From: Fidelibacterota bacterium
GTDB lineage: Bacteria > Fidelibacterota > Marinisomatia > Marinisomatales > TCS56
Length of the DNA: 8,353 bases
Direction: 5' to 3'
Assembly: GCA_013203015.1 (NCBI GenBank)
Contig: JABMPO010000366.1
Coordinates: 1 to 8,353, forward strand
Shown here: in pieces, positions 6,448 through 8,353 of the stretch
Position numbering within the stretch: the stretch's first letter is position 1
Layout: each line of letters begins with the position of its first letter
Position numbers and translations under genes: made by a program
The notes under the pieces: model-generated
Seen by the model: the letters and a program-made list of their open reading frames with translations, nothing else
Databases searched by the model: none
Told to the model about the DNA's origin: nothing

Positions 6448-7667
6448 CACGCTGCTCTGATTGGTGTGACTGGTTGTCCTGTCAGTTTTCCAATTTCTAA
6501 TCTTTTCCCACCGGATTGCCCTTGACCAGCAATCCCCACACTGTCGAAGCCATATTTTTTCCGCACCTTGTCCAGAGCGCCGGACAGGACGCGGTCCCGG
6601 GGATCGCCACCGGCAAACAGGTCCAACTGCCGGGCGTAGTAGCGCAGGTCGCTGGCATTGATCAGCACTGTGCGGATGCGGTTACGGCGGTAGTTGGCCT
6701 GATCAAAAAGGTGGAAGCAAGTTGCCGTGACGGCAGCGTCATCGTTGGCACCCAGACGGCTGACGCGGTTGTTTTTCAGTCCGTCGGTGTAGTGCACTTC
6801 CACGGCAATGCGCCGGGCGATCTGCCCCCGTTTGCGCAATTTGAAAGCCACTTGCTCAGCCAGGTTGCGTACTACCGCCCGCAGCAGGTCAATGTCGTTG
6901 GTGTCGCTGGGCAGGACGGTCTGCTCCAGAATGTGTTTAAGCAGAGACGGCGGCTGCACCAGGGAAGTGTCCAGACCGCGGGCCTCGTTGGTCAACTTTC
7001 TGGTATAGTTACCAAACAGGGTGGCCGCTTCCGTGGGTCGGTCGGCCACGGCCTGAATCTGGTGGACCTGCTCCAGGAACAGAAAGTCCAGTATCCGCCG
7101 CACGGCCCGCTCGCGGCTGGTGGGCAATACCGGTGTGGGCAGGGGCGCCAGGAATTTAGGTTCATCGCCGGCGGCGACCCGGTGAATAAGATTCGGTACC
7201 ACGGCAGTAGAGATGCTGCTGACCAACTTGTTGGGACTGATGCCCACCACCCCCGACAGGCTGGTCTTGTCCTGCACCTGGCGGGTGATGTTGAAGCCGG
7301 TCTGGCGGGGATCGCGATAAACCCGCTCCATGCCACTCATGTCCAGGAAATACTGACCGTAAGCGGCGGGCTCCACCACCGGGGTAAATCTAGTGACAGT
7401 GGAATAAACATAGCCATTCAGCCGGGCGTAGAGCGATGAATTATAGGGCAGCAGCAGGGTGGGGGTGGACATCTTGCGTACCAGCGACACGCTCAATCCC
7501 CGGAACAGTCCTTCCTGGCGGGCTTCATTGGACAGGGCCACGATTGTGCCACCCTGGCGATTGGAGGAAATGATGGCGATGGGGCGCGTGCGCAGGGCCG
7601 GGTCCAGGATACGCTCGGCCTGGAGCTCAAAATCTTTGAGTCGGATGTGGAAAACGGCGCGATTCAT
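6447..7667 (-). CDS. imuB: Catalytically dead Y-family DNA polymerase homologue, ImuB-like
   Basis: A 406-residue protein of the DinB/UmuC/ImuB superfamily. Palm-like start AVFHIRLKDFELQAERILDP (4-23) corresponds to HVDMDCFFAAVEMRDNP of E. coli DinB. VVEPAAYGQYFLDMSG (97-112) corresponds to the PLSLDEAYLDVT segment, and SGVVGISPNKLVSSIS (138-153) to the following helix. In this alignment the catalytic acids are all replaced: DinB D8 by R9, D10 by K11, D103 by G104 and E104 by Q105. The little-finger region ends in a clamp-binding QLDLF (347-351), followed by the family closing helix ALDKVRKKYG. Loss of catalytic acids with a retained clamp motif is the signature of ImuB, which scaffolds DnaE2 on the beta clamp. 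The start is the ATG six bases from the GxxExxY element; the ribosome binding site is weak. The last 20 codons are unusually A-ended. Absence of the long ImuB C-terminal tail and of ImuA makes this a divergent ImuB; a plain DinB is excluded by the missing acids. Confidence 0.85.
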   Translation of the reverse strand: MNRAVFHIRLKDFELQAERILDPALRTRPIAIISSNRQGGTIVALSNEARQEGLFRGLSVSLVRKMSTPTLLLPYNSSLYARLNGYVYSTVTRFTPVVEPAAYGQYFLDMSGMERVYRDPRQTGFNITRQVQDKTSLSGVVGISPNKLVSSISTAVVPNLIHRVAAGDEPKFLAPLPTPVLPTSRERAVRRILDFLFLEQVHQIQAVADRPTEAATLFGNYTRKLTNEARGLDTSLVQPPSLLKHILEQTVLPSDTNDIDLLRAVVRNLAEQVAFKLRKRGQIARRIAVEVHYTDGLKNNRVSRLGANDDAAVTATCFHLFDQANYRRNRIRTVLINASDLRYYARQLDLFAGGDPRDRVLSGALDKVRKKYGFDSVGIAGQGQSGGKRLEIGKLTGQPVTPIRAA

Positions 7668-7672
7668 ATTTT

Positions 7673-7708
7673 ACCACAGAGGCACCAAGGACACGGAGGA
7701 CGCAGAGA
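7673..7708 (+). repeat. Left degenerate end repeat of the GxxExxY element
   Basis: Consecutive purine-rich steps CACAGAGG, CACCAAGG, ACACGGAGG and ACGCAGAG form a degenerate tandem array. The outermost bases reach to within 5 bases of the imuB-like ATG, so its weak ribosome binding site (GTGG) is part of the repeat. Confidence 0.6.
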
Positions 7709-7736
7709 GAATTAATAGTAGTGGGAAAAGGACATG

Positions 7737-7949
7737 CTACAGAACCATGCGCTTGATGCCGGATTTAATGATCGGAACAACAACCTGTTTATCTACTGCC
7801 GAGCCTTTTTCACTCAGTTCGTAAATCAAGCATTCTTCATACACCGATTCCAGTAAGCCGGGTCCCAATTCTTTGTGTACCCGGTAGGCTGCATCCACAA
7901 TCTTCTTGCCAATGCGATTTAATTCATCTGGTATAGGTTCAAACTTCAT
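7737..7949 (-). CDS. GxxExxY protein, shortened: catalytic middle missing
   Basis: The 70-residue frame begins like a normal GxxExxY protein: IVDAAYRVHKELGPGLLESVYEECLIYEL, holding the eponymous G-x-x-E-x-x-Y (GLLESVY, residues 31-37). It also ends like one, with SGIKRMVL. Family members are usually around 125 residues. Here KQVVVPII joins directly to KSGIKRMVL, so about 55 residues are gone. The lost section normally carries the D...ELK core of the PD-(D/E)XK nuclease fold (PDDEXK_3). The deletion is in frame and leaves no nuclease. The protein is probably inactive, a decaying remnant inside the element, or an assembly artefact. The start ATG has only a weak GGAT upstream. Family recognition is firm. 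Confidence 0.8.
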   Translation of the reverse strand: MKFEPIPDELNRIGKKIVDAAYRVHKELGPGLLESVYEECLIYELSEKGSAVDKQVVVPIIKSGIKRMVL

Positions 7950-8016
7950 TGATTAAACTATCCAAAAATATTTATATATTCTTAGTGCTTTGGTTTTTAG
8001 TCTTAAAATAGATATT

Positions 8017-8048
8017 GTGTCCTTAGTGTTATTTGTGCCTCTGTGTTT
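8017..8048 (-). repeat. Right degenerate end repeat of the GxxExxY element
   Basis: On the minus strand this begins AAACACAGAGGCACAAA and runs into CACTAAGGACAC, matching the left end in inverted orientation. Further degenerate traces (plus-strand cttagtgctttgg, 7981-7993) continue inward through an AT-rich stretch with no other gene. Confidence 0.55.
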
Positions 8049-8056
8049 CATCTTCT

Positions 8057-8353
8057 TCAATACTGTCGAAACACATACAACACCACGCCATTGATACGGA
8101 AATCGTCCGTTGGATCAACTTTGATCACCGGATAGTCCGGATTACGGGGATGCAATTCGATGCCGGTGGGGCGGGGCTGGTAGCGTTTCAGGGTGGCGTC
8201 GCCGTTGATCAGGGCCACTACGGTCTGGCCGGTCTGGGCAGCGGCGGTTTTGCGGATTACCACGAAATCACCATCCTGAATATTGTCATCGATCATGGAA
8301 TTGCCCCGGACCTGCAGCACATAATTTTCCGGGTGGGCCAGGCGGGCCGGGAC
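8057..8353 (-). CDS. lexA: LexA-type SOS repressor, C-terminal self-cleavage domain (5' end outside window)
   Basis: The frame stays open to the window edge and gives 98 residues, starting VPARLAHPENYVLQVRGNSM. This is the S24 (LexA/UmuD/phage repressor) domain: the nucleophile Ser is in RGNSM (residue 19 of the fragment), the general-base Lys is in ATLKRY (residue 56), 37 residues apart as in E. coli LexA (S119, K156). DGDFVVIRK and VVALINGDAT are also typical, and the tail INGVVLYVFRQY is a LexA ending. A GTG at 8320 could be mistaken for a start, but homology continues upstream of it. LexA represses damage-inducible genes and cuts itself when RecA filaments form. Its place at the head of the block suggests control of the polymerase genes behind it, though any operator would lie outside the window. 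UmuD or a phage repressor cannot be ruled out without the N-terminal HTH domain. Confidence 0.85.
   Translation of the reverse strand, partial: VPARLAHPENYVLQVRGNSMIDDNIQDGDFVVIRKTAAAQTGQTVVALINGDATLKRYQPRPTGIELHPRNPDYPVIKVDPTDDFRINGVVLYVFRQY

Larger units (their letters stand above)
7673..8048. mobile_element. GxxExxY mini-element with degenerate CACAGAGG inverted ends
   Basis: The exact 11-mer CACAGAGGCAC occurs at 7675-7685 and inverted at 8035-8045. The match extends inward through degenerate AAGGACAC steps: on the left ACCACAGAGGCACCAAGGACAC, on the right (minus strand) a similar run with a few extra bases. Between the ends is one gene of the GxxExxY family. Arrays of this 'cacagaggcacagagg' kind are, from memory, commonly seen around GxxExxY genes in many phyla. 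The ends fall 5 bases from the imuB-like start and 8 bases from the lexA stop, so the element takes up nearly the whole gap. No transposase is present; how such elements move is unknown to me. Confidence 0.6.

Noticed and set aside
6516..7439. Long open frame of 307 codons on the plus strand
   Set aside because: It lies antisense to the imuB-like gene, which has clear family motifs; the frame is a by-product of GC-ended codons.
6447..7667. Active DNA polymerase IV (DinB)
   Set aside because: The aligned metal-binding acids are replaced by R, K, G and Q, so an active polymerase is not supported.
8057..8320. Complete short LexA starting at the GTG at 8320
   Set aside because: The homologous frame continues upstream to the window edge, so the GTG codes for an internal valine.

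Overview
The window carries the 3' part of a carB gene on the + strand, followed by a gene block that lies entirely on the - strand. In transcription order (right to left) this block is: the C-terminal half of LexA; a small repeat-bounded element holding a shortened GxxExxY gene; a Y-family polymerase homologue that looks like ImuB; a DUF559 nuclease-fold protein; a DnaE2-type polymerase III alpha subunit; a composite inverted repeat; an SRAP (YedK/HMCES-type) protein; and an AT-rich DUF5677-type gene. The organism is a bacterium using the standard stop codons, of moderate G+C, with many short intergenic repeats. The phylum cannot be fixed from this sequence. A Gram-negative lineage of the FCB type is only a guess.

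Layout. 2-1067: carB, whose reading frame breaks at about position 147, where roughly 50 conserved residues are missing. 1068-1183: short spacer with a tiny ORF and an A/T palindrome. 1184-1969: DUF5677-like gene, visibly AT-richer than its surroundings. 2010-2675: SRAP. 2676-2931: two REP-like units facing each other around a 60-bp spacer. 2932-5973: dnaE2, ending in a tail encoded by a 7-bp tandem repeat. 5974-6078: a pair of C-rich hairpins in inverted orientation, one arm forming the dnaE2 ribosome binding site. 6079-6447: DUF559. 6447-7667: ImuB-like gene, overlapping DUF559. 7673-8048: GxxExxY element with 'CACAGAGGCAC' inverted ends, filling almost the whole lexA-imuB gap. 8057-8353: lexA, cut by the window edge.

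How the genes fit together. LexA represses the SOS regulon. ImuB-like proteins are catalytically dead Y-family polymerases that bind the beta clamp and bring in DnaE2 for error-prone lesion bypass. SRAP proteins crosslink to abasic sites in single-stranded DNA. The block therefore reads as an SOS mutasome locus. Its peculiarities are that no ImuA/RecA-like partner is visible, that a DUF559 nuclease-fold protein sits between ImuB and DnaE2, and that several unrelated repeat elements occupy the gene borders. All three catalytic carboxylates of the Y-family protein are replaced, while a QLDLF clamp-binding motif is kept. The DnaE2 protein keeps its three palm aspartates.
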